DNA of 64,000 nt, taken from Rhodoferax sp. Lineage in GTDB: Bacteria; Pseudomonadota; Gammaproteobacteria; Burkholderiales; Burkholderiaceae_C. Below are positions 42,410 to 51,000 of this stretch, one piece after another. The notes under the pieces are model-generated. The model was not told the DNA's origin, searched no databases, and worked only from the letters and a program-made list of their open reading frames with translations. Both the position numbers and the translations under genes were made by a program. How positions within the stretch are numbered: the first letter of the stretch is position 1; every line of letters starts with the position of its first letter. The stretch spans positions 124,001 through 188,000 of the forward strand of contig JACKLL010000003.1 in assembly GCA_024235935.1 (NCBI GenBank), read 5' to 3'.

Positions 42410-42643
42410 ATGGCACGCGTATGTGATGTAACGGGCAAAGGCCCAATGGTCGGGAACAATGTGTCCCACGCCAACAACCGGACCAAGCGCCGGTTCCTCC
42501 CCAACCTTCAGTACCGCCGGTTCTGGGTCGAGACCGAAAACCGTTGGGTTCGCCTGCGGGTCTCCAGCGCGGCTCTGCGTCTGATCGACAAGAATGGCAT
42601 CGAATCCGTGCTGGCAGACATGCGCGCACGGGGTCAGGCCTGA
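42410..42643 (+). CDS. rpmB: 50S ribosomal protein L28
   Basis: A 77-residue basic ribosomal protein: MARVCDVTGKGPMVGNNVSHANNRTKRRF is the standard L28 start. The in-frame ATG at 42410 matches the family N-terminus; upstream codons lie in the leader. It is cotranscribed with rpmG, 74 bases downstream, the usual arrangement. Confidence 0.97.
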   Translation: MARVCDVTGKGPMVGNNVSHANNRTKRRFLPNLQYRRFWVETENRWVRLRVSSAALRLIDKNGIESVLADMRARGQA

Positions 42644-42717
42644 TTGATTGCAGCCTAGTTGCGGTCCCGGCGCCCTGCGCTGATCGCTCTGCAAACCATT
42701 GATTCAAGGAAAACGTT

Positions 42718-42888
42718 ATGGCAACCAAAGGCACTCGCGAGAAGATCAAGCTGGAATCCACTGCTGGAACCGGCCACTTCTACACCACCAGCAAGAACAA
42801 GAAAACCATGCCCGAGAAGATGCTGATCAAGAAATTTGATCCCAAGGCACGCAAGCATGTCGAATACAAGGAAATCAAGCTGAAGTAA
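42718..42888 (+). CDS. rpmG: 50S ribosomal protein L33
   Basis: A 56-residue ribosomal protein, shorter than most gene-finding cutoffs: MATKGTREKIKLEST, then GHFYTTSKNKK and the C-terminal KFDPKARKHVEYKEIKLK. It lacks the zinc-binding cysteines of the C+ form of L33. An AAGGA element lies about eight bases before the ATG. It is followed by a strong intrinsic terminator. Confidence 0.97.
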   Translation: MATKGTREKIKLESTAGTGHFYTTSKNKKTMPEKMLIKKFDPKARKHVEYKEIKLK

Positions 42889-42908
42889 TCAGCCTGAACC
42901 TTTACTGA

Positions 42909-42934
42909 AAACCCGGCCATGCCGGGTTTTTTTT
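42909..42934 (+). terminator. Intrinsic terminator of rpmB-rpmG
   Basis: AACCCGGC-CAT-GCCGGGTT is an 8-base stem with a three-base loop, followed by a run of T reaching 42934. It begins 21 bases after the rpmG stop. Confidence 0.88.
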
Positions 42935-42981
42935 CGCCTGCAACGCCCGCCTGCCCCCGGGACATCTGATCCGCCCACAAA

Positions 42982-43004
42982 AAAGCCCGGTCGAACCGGG
43001 CTTT
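42982..43004 (-). terminator. Intrinsic terminator of the desaturase gene
   Basis: On the minus strand AAAGCCCGG and CCGGGCTTT form a 9-base stem with a five-base loop, followed by further T residues (the A-run at 42978-42984 on the plus strand). It lies about 26 bases past the desaturase stop at 43031. Confidence 0.82.
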
Positions 43005-43030
43005 GGTGCTTGGACAGAAGCTGTCTCGTA

Positions 43031-44245
43031 TCAGGCCCGCGCAGCACGCAGCTTGTACGAAAAGTCGCGCAGTGCCGCAATGCCGCTGCTCTCGGCCCGG
43101 GCACACCAGGCTTGCAGTTCGCTGGCCAATTGCTCGCGCGAATGCGAGCGGCTGAGCCAGAGCTGGCGCAGCTCTTCGCGCATCGTCACCATCTTGTCCA
43201 GCACCGGATGCGCAGCACGCGCCTGGGCCAGTGTAGGTGCTGCTGCGGCAGGCACCTTGTCCTCGTCACGATGCAGCCAGCGCTTGGCCGCGACCAGCAC
43301 CGAGACATCGCCCTTCCTGGCCTTGATCAGTTCGATTTCGGCCGCGCATGCCTTGCGCAGGTTCTTGGCATAGCCTGCCATCATTTCGTAGCGGTGGGCG
43401 ATCAGGGCCTCGAGGGTCTTTTCGTCTGCGACAGGACGGATATCACCCAATTGCAGCTTGGGAGGCGTCTTCTTGACGCGGGCCAGACCGACCTTCTCCA
43501 GCAGGCTGATATAGATCCAGCCGATGTCGAACTCATAGGGCTTGACCGAGAACTTCGCCGACGTCGGATACGTGTGATGGTTGTTGTGCAACTCCTCGCC
43601 ACCAATCAGGATGCCCCAGGGCACGATGTTGGTGCTGGCGTCGGCCGCCTCGAAATTGCGGTAACCCCAGTAGTGACCAATGCCATTGATGACACCAGCC
43701 GCGGTGAACGGGATCCAGACCATCTGTACGGCCCACACGGCCAGACCTGCTGCGCCAAACAAGGCCAGGTTCAGCACCATCATCAGGCCGACACCTTGCC
43801 AGCTGAAGCGGCTGTAGACGTTGCGCTCGAGCCAGTCATCGGGACAGCCCTGGCTGTATTTGCTCAGCGTTTCCTGGTTCTTGGACTCCGCGCGGTACAA
43901 CTCGGCACCTTGCCAGAACACCTTCTTGATGCCGTGGGCCACCGGGCTGTGCGGATCTTCACTGGTTTCGCACTTGGCGTGGTGTTTGCGGTGAATGGAT
44001 ACCCATTCCCTGGTCACCTGTCCGGTACCGATCCACAACCAGAAGCGGAAAAAATGCGCGGGAATGGCATGCAGATCCATGGCGCGATGCGCCTGGTGGC
44101 GGTGCAGGTAGATCGTGACGCTCGCGATCGTGATGTGGGTGGTGACCAGGGCGTAGAGAACAATCTCCCACCAGGTCAGGTCCCACAGTCCATGTGAAAG
44201 CCATTCGACAATGGCATTCAGAACAGACCAGTCAGGTAGCAGCAT
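43031..44245 (-). CDS. Membrane fatty acyl desaturase (delta-9 acyl-CoA desaturase type)
   Basis: A 404-residue integral membrane di-iron desaturase. Its three histidine boxes are HRHQAH (residues 48-53), HRKHH (85-89) and HNNHH (220-224). Hydrophobic segments lie before the first box and between the second and third. The last 120 residues are a helical cytoplasmic extension beyond the catalytic core, seen in proteobacterial homologues. The start MLLPDWSVLN at 44245 is preferred over a longer frame. It introduces a double bond in saturated acyl chains to adjust membrane fluidity. A good promoter overlapped by a dyad lies upstream. Confidence 0.93.
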   Translation of the reverse strand: MLLPDWSVLNAIVEWLSHGLWDLTWWEIVLYALVTTHITIASVTIYLHRHQAHRAMDLHAIPAHFFRFWLWIGTGQVTREWVSIHRKHHAKCETSEDPHSPVAHGIKKVFWQGAELYRAESKNQETLSKYSQGCPDDWLERNVYSRFSWQGVGLMMVLNLALFGAAGLAVWAVQMVWIPFTAAGVINGIGHYWGYRNFEAADASTNIVPWGILIGGEELHNNHHTYPTSAKFSVKPYEFDIGWIYISLLEKVGLARVKKTPPKLQLGDIRPVADEKTLEALIAHRYEMMAGYAKNLRKACAAEIELIKARKGDVSVLVAAKRWLHRDEDKVPAAAAPTLAQARAAHPVLDKMVTMREELRQLWLSRSHSREQLASELQAWCARAESSGIAALRDFSYKLRAARA

Positions 44246-44309
44246 ATGTTTCGTCTCGCTCGTAGATAGGGTAAACCAGGGGCCGATCACTCAGGCCCGC
44301 AACCCCCGC

Positions 44310-44363
44310 ATTTTATGGGGTTCGGTCTGTTTTGACCATGATTTATCTCAAATCAGGTCAAAA
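44310..44363 (-). promoter_or_regulatory. Desaturase promoter with overlapping dyad operator
   Basis: On the minus strand TGGTCA (44333-44338) and TAAAAT (44310-44315) are 17 bases apart, a good sigma-70 promoter for the desaturase gene. Overlapping the -35 is an inverted repeat: TTTTGACC (44330-44337) with GGTCAAAA (44356-44363), and inside it TGATTT (44339-44344) with AAATCA (44350-44355), offset by one base. A repressor binding there would occlude the promoter. Confidence 0.55.
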
Positions 44364-44386
44364 AGCAGCAAATCAATCGATCACGC

Positions 44387-45658
44387 TCACTTTTTTTGCC
44401 AAATCGCGGCAAAAAATCCATCAACCTTGTGCGCATGCGGCCAAAGCCGCAGCTGAGATGCACCGTTCCCGGGCTTGCGACACAAGTCCTGGGCGTACGG
44501 GACCTTCAAGGCCTCCAGCACCTGTGCAACATCCATTGGCGTGAAGTCGAGGTTCTGCGCAGAAAACTGGCCGGCAATCTGCTCGTTCTCCTGCTCCAGC
44601 AAACTGCAGGTGGCATATACCAGCCGGCCGCCCGGCTTGAGCAGCCGGGATGCGCTTTGCAGGATGGACGTCTGCAACGCCGCCATCTGGGCGATGCTAT
44701 CGGGCGTCTGGCGCCATTTGAGGTCCGGATTGCGGCGCAAGGTTCCCAGCCCCGAACACGGCGCGTCGACCAGCACCCGGTCGATCTTGCCAGCCAGACG
44801 CTTGATGCGATCGTCCCGCTCATGGCTGATGGCCACCGGATGGACGTTGGACAGCCCGCTGCGGGCAAGCCTGGGTTTGAGCGCATCGAGCCGGTGCGCC
44901 GAGGTGTCGAACGCATACAGACGGCCGGTGCTGCGCATGGACGCGCCCAAAGCCAGGGTCTTGCCACCGGCCCCGGCACAGAAGTCGACCACCATCTCGC
45001 CGCGATGCGCATCGACCAGAAGCGCCAGAAGTTGTGAGCCCTCGTCCTGCACTTCGAAATCGCCCCGCACAAAGGCGTCGAGTCGGGTCAGATTGGGCTT
45101 GCCTTCCACCCGCAGCCCCCACGGCGAATACGGCGTGGGCTGGGCACGCACACCGTGGCGCGCCAGTTCCTTCACCACGTCTTCGCGTTTCGCCTTGAAC
45201 GGATTGACCCGCAGATCCAGCGAGCCGGGTTCCGCCAGGCTGCGGGCCAGTGGCCAGAATCCGGTCCCGACTTCCTTCTTGAGCAGATCGGCCAGCCAGT
45301 CCGGCAGGTTGTGCTGGTGGCGCTCCATCAGATCCTCGGTCCGGATCTTCGCGCAGGCGTCCAGCCAGGACTTTTCCTGGTCGTTGAGCGCGCCATCCAG
45401 AAAGTCACGTTCTCCGTGGAATCCCAGAATCGCCATGCGCCGGGCCTTGGACCCGCTTCCCGATGGCGCGAAATGCTCGTAGAGCTGCTTTTTGCGCAGC
45501 ACGTTGTAGATCGACTCCGTCAGCGTTGCCCGCTCACGCGGCCCCAGCGAGCGATGCTCACGGAAAAAACGCCCGACCACGGCGTCGGCCGGATGGTCGA
45601 ATTTCAGGACCAGGGCCAACAGATCGGTACAGGCTTGCAGCAGGGGGGCGGGGTGCAT
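44387..45658 (-). CDS. rsmB: RsmB-type rRNA (cytosine-5) methyltransferase
   Basis: A 423-residue SAM-dependent RNA m5C methyltransferase of the RsmB/NOL1 type, expected to act on 16S rRNA C967. SAM-binding VVDFCAGAGGKTLAL is near residue 238, and the two catalytic cysteines are in VDAPCSGLG and VYATCSLLEQENE. The N-terminal 140 residues are the RNA-binding domain. It lies 71 bases downstream of purN on the same strand, a frequent pairing. Confidence 0.9.
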   Translation of the reverse strand: MHPAPLLQACTDLLALVLKFDHPADAVVGRFFREHRSLGPRERATLTESIYNVLRKKQLYEHFAPSGSGSKARRMAILGFHGERDFLDGALNDQEKSWLDACAKIRTEDLMERHQHNLPDWLADLLKKEVGTGFWPLARSLAEPGSLDLRVNPFKAKREDVVKELARHGVRAQPTPYSPWGLRVEGKPNLTRLDAFVRGDFEVQDEGSQLLALLVDAHRGEMVVDFCAGAGGKTLALGASMRSTGRLYAFDTSAHRLDALKPRLARSGLSNVHPVAISHERDDRIKRLAGKIDRVLVDAPCSGLGTLRRNPDLKWRQTPDSIAQMAALQTSILQSASRLLKPGGRLVYATCSLLEQENEQIAGQFSAQNLDFTPMDVAQVLEALKVPYAQDLCRKPGNGASQLRLWPHAHKVDGFFAAIWQKK

Positions 45659-45729
45659 GGCGGCGATTGTCCCATGGGCCTCCGGCTGCCGACCGAAACC
45701 CCCGGTCAGTCACCCGTCGCCCGCTCCGG

Positions 45730-46320
45730 TCATTGCCGCAGCAGCGACGCGATGGCCCTCGGGTACATCACATGTTCCTGCGTGACGACCCTGGCCGCGA
45801 GCGTCTGGGCGGTGTCGCCTTCGAGCACCGGTACCACCGCCTGCGCAAGAATCGGCCCCTCATCGAGTTGGGCCGTCACCATGTGCACAGTGGCGCCGGC
45901 CACTCGGCAACCTGCATCCAAGGCCCGCTGATGGGTGTGAAGCCCGGTGAAGGCTGGCAGCAGCGACGGATGGATATTGACCAGTCGCCCCTCAAAATGC
46001 GTGACGAATGCCGGCGTCAGCACCCGCATGAAGCCGGCCAGTACCACCAGGGCTGGCTTGCCCTGCGGATCGTAGTGGTCGATCCGTTCGGCCAATGCAG
46101 CATCGAAGGCGCTGCGATCGGGAAACGCACGATGGTCCAGAACCTCGGTGGCAATCCCCATGTCGCGGGCGATCGCAAGGCCACCGGCTTGCGGCCGGTT
46201 GCTGATCACCGCCGCGACACGGGCCTGCAGCCGCGTCTCCCACGACTCGCGCTGGGCCGCACGGACGATGCTGGCCATGTTCGACCCACCACCCGAGATC
46301 AGAATCACGATGTTTTTCAT
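45730..46320 (-). CDS. purN: Phosphoribosylglycinamide formyltransferase
   Basis: A 196-residue enzyme of purine synthesis that transfers a formyl group from 10-formyl-THF to GAR. The N-terminal phosphate loop is ISGGGSNM, the catalytic segment LVNIHPSLLPAFTGLHTHQRAL carries the active-site Asn and His, and GATVHMVTAQLDEGPIL carries the Asp. Length is normal. It is divergent from the acyl-CoA dehydrogenase operon. Confidence 0.95.
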   Translation of the reverse strand: MKNIVILISGGGSNMASIVRAAQRESWETRLQARVAAVISNRPQAGGLAIARDMGIATEVLDHRAFPDRSAFDAALAERIDHYDPQGKPALVVLAGFMRVLTPAFVTHFEGRLVNIHPSLLPAFTGLHTHQRALDAGCRVAGATVHMVTAQLDEGPILAQAVVPVLEGDTAQTLAARVVTQEHVMYPRAIASLLRQ

Positions 46321-46383
46321 AAGTCAAAAATTATCGCTGCCCCCTTTACTGCCTGGCTTGTCGCAGTTCAGACAGAAAAAAGT

Positions 46384-46395
46384 GCACGGTCGTGC
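46384..46395. promoter_or_regulatory. GCACG-GT-CGTGC palindrome before the acyl-CoA dehydrogenase genes
   Basis: A perfect 12-base palindrome, GCACG-GT-CGTGC, lies 33 bases before the first dehydrogenase start codon at 46429, in the region shared with divergent purN. Sites of this form recall operators of TetR-type regulators of fatty acid degradation in betaproteobacteria (from memory). Confidence 0.4.
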
Positions 46396-46428
46396 TAAAA
46401 CCGGGGCCTGCCTGTTTGGAGATTCCCC

Positions 46429-47607
46429 ATGGATTTGGCTTTCACCCCCGAGGAACAGAAGTTCCGCGAAGACATTCGTGCCTGGGTCGCGCAGAATCTG
46501 CCTGCCGACATCGCACACAAGGTGCACAACGCCTTGCACCTGACCCGCGAGGACATGCAGCGCTGGGCCCGCATCCTCGGCAAGAAGGGATGGCTGGGCC
46601 ATGGCTGGCCGAAGGAATTCGGCGGTCCCGGCTGGAATTCGGTCCAGAAGCACCTGTTCGAGGAAGAATGTGCCCTGGCCGGCGCGCCACGCGTCGTCCC
46701 CTTCGGCCCCGTCATGGTGGCACCGGTGATCATGGCCTTCGGCAATCCGCAGCAGCAGGCGCGGTTTCTTCCGGGAATTGCCAGTGGCGACGTCTGGTGG
46801 AGCCAGGGGTATAGCGAGCCGGGCTCCGGCAGCGACCTGGCCTCGCTCAAGACCCGCGCAGAACGCAAGGGCGACACGTACATCGTCAATGGCCAGAAAA
46901 CCTGGACCACGCTGGGTCAGTATGGCGAATGGATCTTCTGCCTGGTCCGCACCAGCACCGAAGGCAAACCCCAGACCGGCATCAGCTTTCTGCTGATCGA
47001 CATGAAATCTCCCGGCGTCACGGTCCGCCCCATCGTGCTGCTCGACGGCAGTGTGGAGGTCAACGAGGTCTTTTTCGACAATGTCGAAGTGCCCGCTGAA
47101 AACCTGATCGGCGAGGAAAACAAGGGCTGGACCTATGCCAAGCACCTGCTCAGCCACGAACGCACCAATATTGCCGACGTCAACCGCGCCAAGCGGGAAC
47201 TGGAGCGGCTCAAGCGCATTGCCAAGGCCGAAGGTATGTACGACGACATGCGCTTTCGCGACGAGATCGCCAAACTGGAAGTCGATGTGGTGGCACTCGA
47301 AATGCTGGTCCTGCGCGTGCTCGCCGCTGAAAAGTCGGGCAAGCAGTCGCTCGACATCGCCGGATTGCTCAAGATCCGCGGCAGCGAGATCCAGCAACGC
47401 TACAGCGAACTGATGATGCTGGCGGCCGGCCCCTTTGCGCTGCCGCTGATCCACGAAGCCATGGAAGCCGGCTGGCAGGGTGACGCGGTCGGCGCGCTGC
47501 ACTGCGCGCCGCTGGCCACGACCTATCTCAACATGCGCAAGACCACGATTTATGGCGGCTCCAACGAGGTGCAGCGCAATATCGTGTCCCAGGGCGTGCT
47601 GGCCTGA
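46429..47607 (+). CDS. pimC: Acyl-CoA dehydrogenase, PimC-like large subunit
   Basis: A 392-residue flavin-dependent acyl-CoA dehydrogenase, very similar in pattern to proteins annotated as pimeloyl-CoA dehydrogenase large subunit. FAD/substrate segments are WWSQGYSEPGSGSDLASLKTRA and VNGQKTWTTLGQYG. The C-terminal catalytic Glu position of MCAD (in YEG) is Gly here (TIYGGSNEVQRN), while Glu244 in LLSHERTNIAD fits the alternative catalytic Glu of isovaleryl-CoA-type enzymes. It is followed by a second dehydrogenase gene and probably forms a heteromeric enzyme with it. The true acyl substrate is not known. Confidence 0.85.
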   Translation: MDLAFTPEEQKFREDIRAWVAQNLPADIAHKVHNALHLTREDMQRWARILGKKGWLGHGWPKEFGGPGWNSVQKHLFEEECALAGAPRVVPFGPVMVAPVIMAFGNPQQQARFLPGIASGDVWWSQGYSEPGSGSDLASLKTRAERKGDTYIVNGQKTWTTLGQYGEWIFCLVRTSTEGKPQTGISFLLIDMKSPGVTVRPIVLLDGSVEVNEVFFDNVEVPAENLIGEENKGWTYAKHLLSHERTNIADVNRAKRELERLKRIAKAEGMYDDMRFRDEIAKLEVDVVALEMLVLRVLAAEKSGKQSLDIAGLLKIRGSEIQQRYSELMMLAAGPFALPLIHEAMEAGWQGDAVGALHCAPLATTYLNMRKTTIYGGSNEVQRNIVSQGVLA

Positions 47608-47690
47608 CAGCGGCCGCGCCCGCCCGCAGCAAGCGTACATCCGGTGGCGCCGCAATGCGCCCAGTATCGACATGACAACAGGTGACCGAC

Positions 47691-48806
47691 ATGGACTTTG
47701 ATTTCAGTGACGACCAGGAACAGTTGCGCGACGCCGTGCGCAAATGGGTCGACAAGGCCTACACATTCGAGCGGCGCCGAAGCATCGCCAAGGGCGGCGG
47801 CTTTTCACACGACGCCTGGCGGGAACTGGCCGAACTGGGACTGTGCGGCCTGTACATCCCGGACGCGCTCGGTGGCCTGGGCATGGGTCCGGTCGAAGGC
47901 ATGGTCGTCATGGAGGAGTTGGGTCGCGGCATCGTTCTCGAGCCCCTGACGCAGGCCCTGATGGCCGGCGCTGTCCTGGGCCACTACGCGCCCCAGCCGC
48001 TGGCCACCCAATGGGCCGGCCCCGTTGCCAGCGGCGAGCGCCTCGTATCCCTTGCGTATCTGGAACGCGCATCGCGCTATCAGCTGGACAAGTGCAGCAC
48101 CGAAGCCAGCGGCAAGGACGGCGCGTTCACTCTGCATGGCAACAAGAGCCTGGTGGTTGCCGGCGACAAGGCTGACGCCTTCCTGGTCAGCGCACAGCTG
48201 GACGGCAATATGGCCATGTTCCTCGTCGAACGCACGGCGCCCGGCGTCACGGTGCGGGCCTATGGCACGCTTGATGGCGGCCGCGCGGCCGAACTGACGC
48301 TGAACCAGGCCGTAGCACAACTCGTCAGCAAGGACGGTCTGGCGGTGCTGGAACATGCGGTGGACATCGGCATTGCCGCGACCTGTGCACAGGCGGTCGG
48401 CGTCATGGACAAGACCCTGACCATCACCGCCGAATACCTGAACACGCGCAAGCAGTTCGGCGTCGTCATCAGCAGCTTCCAGGCGCTTCGGCACAGGGTC
48501 GCCGACATGAAGATGCAGCTCGAGCTGGCACGCTCGATGAGTTACTACGCCTCGCTCAAACTCAACGCCCCTGCCCCGGAGCGGCGCGCAGCCATGGCGC
48601 GCGCCAAGGTCCAGCTGGGCCAGTCGATGCGCTTCATGGGTCAGCAGGCGGTGCAACTGCATGGCGGCATTGGCGTGACCGATGAATACATCGTGAGCCA
48701 CTATTTCAAATGCCTGACGCAGATGGAAATGGAATTCGGCGACAGCCTGTTCCATCTGGGGGAGGTGTCCCGTCGGATGCAGGACAGCGCCGGCGTCTTC
48801 GCCTGA
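47691..48806 (+). CDS. pimD: Acyl-CoA dehydrogenase, PimD-like small subunit
   Basis: A 371-residue acyl-CoA dehydrogenase homologue (MDFDFSDDQEQLRDAVRKWV; LNTRKQFGVVISSFQALRHRVADM; QAVQLHGGIGVTDEYIVSHYFK). The usual catalytic Glu is not evident, as in the non-catalytic partner of alpha2-beta2 dehydrogenases such as PimCD or FadE heteromers. ATG 47691 has AGGTG upstream; GTG 47682 is an alternative. It is 83 bases after the PimC-like gene and likely cotranscribed. Confidence 0.83.
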   Translation: MDFDFSDDQEQLRDAVRKWVDKAYTFERRRSIAKGGGFSHDAWRELAELGLCGLYIPDALGGLGMGPVEGMVVMEELGRGIVLEPLTQALMAGAVLGHYAPQPLATQWAGPVASGERLVSLAYLERASRYQLDKCSTEASGKDGAFTLHGNKSLVVAGDKADAFLVSAQLDGNMAMFLVERTAPGVTVRAYGTLDGGRAAELTLNQAVAQLVSKDGLAVLEHAVDIGIAATCAQAVGVMDKTLTITAEYLNTRKQFGVVISSFQALRHRVADMKMQLELARSMSYYASLKLNAPAPERRAAMARAKVQLGQSMRFMGQQAVQLHGGIGVTDEYIVSHYFKCLTQMEMEFGDSLFHLGEVSRRMQDSAGVFA

Positions 48807-48948
48807 TACACCGTCCAGCTCCACCAAATGGAGCATGTCCTGCCGGCTGAAGGCTTTGCCACCGGAGAGTTGATGCGACCATAGCACCGGGGCTGAAGGC
48901 CGGATGTTGCGCGGCAAGTGGATGCCGCCCCAGCCCCGCGGAGGCAGC

Positions 48949-50253
48949 ATGGGTGCACGAGAAGATGGCAGCGGCGGTGACGCGCCCGACGCAGACGCTC
49001 TGCGTTTCGCACAATGGTCGATCGCACGCGCATTCGCGATGCTGGGCCCCTTGTGCCGCATCGGGCTGCCCGTGGTCCTGTTCATGCTTTTGGTGGCCGA
49101 CCCGCTGCTGTTCCAGCAGCGCATCTGGGGGCAGCATTTCCAGCACCGCAGCCTGGTGCTGTGGCACGCCGTGGCAAGCCTGCACTTTCTGGCCTTCCTG
49201 TTGCTGTCGACCCGCCTGCACACGCACATCGGTCGGCAACGCTGCCTGATCGCATTCCTGGGGTTCGGTGGCGCACTGTTCACCTGGTTCGGCTTCATCT
49301 CCTGGAGCCTCAGCGGCGATCTGTCGGTCTATGCCATTTTCCTGCTGACCATGGTCTGCGCCATGAGTTTCCCGGGCCGCCTGCGCATGGTTCTGTGCCT
49401 GTGCAGCGCGGGTGCGCTGCTGGTGTGCATCCATCTGCTCGACGGCCGTGGCATCTTCTACACCAGCGGCGCCGGCATGAACCTGGTGGCGCTGGCGCTG
49501 GTCGCCTTGTTTCTCGACGACCACCTGATGCGCCTGAACCGCGATCTGTACCGGCAGCAGCAGCGGGTTGAGCAGGAGCGCGAGCGTGCCGACAAGGTGC
49601 TGTACAACGCCCTGCCAATGTCGATCGCCGACGAGCTCAAGCGCAACAACGTCGTCAAGGCCGAAAAATATCCGCGCATGGCGGTGCTGTTCGTCGACAT
49701 CGTGGGCTTCACCGACTTCTCGGCCAACCGGCCGCCGCATGCCGTCGTGGAGATCCTCAACGAGATCTTCTGCCTGTTCGACACCCTGGTCGACCGCTAC
49801 GACGTGGAAAAGATCAAGACCATCGGCGACGCCTACATGGTGGTTGGCAAGGTCGACGCCGCCCCGGTCGCCCAGCTGGCGCTGGACATGCTGGATGCCA
49901 TGCGGGCGTACCGCCAGCGCAGCGGCCATCCGCTCGACATCCGCGCCGGCCTGCATGCGGGCGCCACGGTGGCCGGCGTCATCGGGCTCAAGCGCTTTCT
50001 CTACGATGTCTGGGGCGATGCCGTCAACACCGCCAGTCGCATGGAGTCGACGGGTCGAGCCGGAACGATCCAGGTCACCGATGCACTGGCACAGGAACTA
50101 CAGCATGCGTTTCGCTTCAGCGCGTCGGCGCAGGTTCATGTCAAGGGGAAGGGTCCCATGGCCACGCGATTCCTGCTGGGCCGCCGCAGTGCGGCTTTGT
50201 CGGAGCCTGAGACGAAGCCGGCCCCAGAGGTGGCGCTGCGCCGCGCCGCCTGA
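48949..50253 (+). CDS. Membrane-anchored class III adenylate/guanylate cyclase
   Basis: A 434-residue protein: about six transmembrane helices (residues 36-190), a short coiled coil (RVEQERERADKVLYNALP), and a class III cyclase domain. Metal-binding aspartates are Asp250 (FVDIVGF) and Asp294 (KIKTIGDAYMVVG). The transition-state segment WGDAVNTASRMES is intact, so it should be active. The Lys before TIGD fits an adenine-recognising enzyme, but specificity is not certain. GGAGG lies four bases before the ATG at 48949; an upstream in-frame ATG at 48904 lacks one. The input to the membrane domain is unknown. Confidence 0.87.
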   Translation: MGAREDGSGGDAPDADALRFAQWSIARAFAMLGPLCRIGLPVVLFMLLVADPLLFQQRIWGQHFQHRSLVLWHAVASLHFLAFLLLSTRLHTHIGRQRCLIAFLGFGGALFTWFGFISWSLSGDLSVYAIFLLTMVCAMSFPGRLRMVLCLCSAGALLVCIHLLDGRGIFYTSGAGMNLVALALVALFLDDHLMRLNRDLYRQQQRVEQERERADKVLYNALPMSIADELKRNNVVKAEKYPRMAVLFVDIVGFTDFSANRPPHAVVEILNEIFCLFDTLVDRYDVEKIKTIGDAYMVVGKVDAAPVAQLALDMLDAMRAYRQRSGHPLDIRAGLHAGATVAGVIGLKRFLYDVWGDAVNTASRMESTGRAGTIQVTDALAQELQHAFRFSASAQVHVKGKGPMATRFLLGRRSAALSEPETKPAPEVALRRAA

Positions 50254-50262
50254 GGGCGTGGC

Positions 50263-50823
50263 TCAGGCCATCAGCCGTGACGACTTGGGCAGATGGGTCA
50301 TCAGAAACTCCATCTGGTCGGCCAGGATGCGCCGGTTGCGCAGAATGAAGTCTTCCCACAGGCTGGGCACATACGGTGCGTACAACAGCGGCATGTGGGC
50401 CTGCTCCGGTGTTCGGCTGCTCTTGCGGTGGTTGCACGGGCGGCATGCGGTCACCACGTTCATCCAGTTGTCGATGCCGTTCTGAGCGAAGGGCACGATG
50501 TGTTCGCGGGTCAGCACGTCTTCGGTGTGCTGTACCCCACAGTAGGCACAGATGTTGCGGTCGCGGGCAAACAGCTTGCTGTTGGTCAGGCTCGGCTTGA
50601 GATTGAAGGGGTTGATGTTGGGAACACCCTTGGTGCCGATGATGCTGTTGACCGCAATGATCGACTGCTCACCGGTCTGCGCATTGTGGCCACCGTGAAA
50701 AACCGCGACCTCCCCCCCGGACTCCCAGCGTACCTCACCCGCCGCATAGTGAATCACGGCTTGTTCAAGTGAAATCCAGGATTGCGGCAAACCCTGGGCA
50801 GACAGCTTCAAGACCTTCAACAT
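50263..50823 (-). CDS. HNH endonuclease family protein
   Basis: A 186-residue protein with a compact HNH domain: the zinc-binding pairs are CAYCG and CRPCNHRK, and the catalytic region is LTREHIVPFAQNGIDNWMNVV. An N-terminal 85-residue part precedes it (SLEQAVIHYAAGEVRWE). AGGAGG lies three bases before the ATG at 50823. This type of HNH protein is common as a chromosomal gene in Burkholderiales; it may be a nuclease of restriction or repair, with no partner gene here to tell which. It is divergent from ribF. Confidence 0.85.
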   Translation of the reverse strand: MLKVLKLSAQGLPQSWISLEQAVIHYAAGEVRWESGGEVAVFHGGHNAQTGEQSIIAVNSIIGTKGVPNINPFNLKPSLTNSKLFARDRNICAYCGVQHTEDVLTREHIVPFAQNGIDNWMNVVTACRPCNHRKSSRTPEQAHMPLLYAPYVPSLWEDFILRNRRILADQMEFLMTHLPKSSRLMA

Positions 50824-51000
50824 GTGCCTCCTGAAACAACACTTCGCAATGCTGACTTCGAACGCCCTGTCCTGCCACGACACACCCCAAACCGGATGGT
50901 GCAACAGTGGATCACAATATACCTGCTTTCCGTGACGCCATCCGTGTCTTGCCGGAATATCTGTCCTGCCTGCTATCAAATTCAAACCAAGTTGGAACGC

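Noticed and set aside
48818..48834. GCTCCA-N5-TGGAGC hairpin after the second acyl-CoA dehydrogenase gene
   Set aside because: Six-base stem without a T-run; too weak to call a terminator, although it lies at a plausible place.
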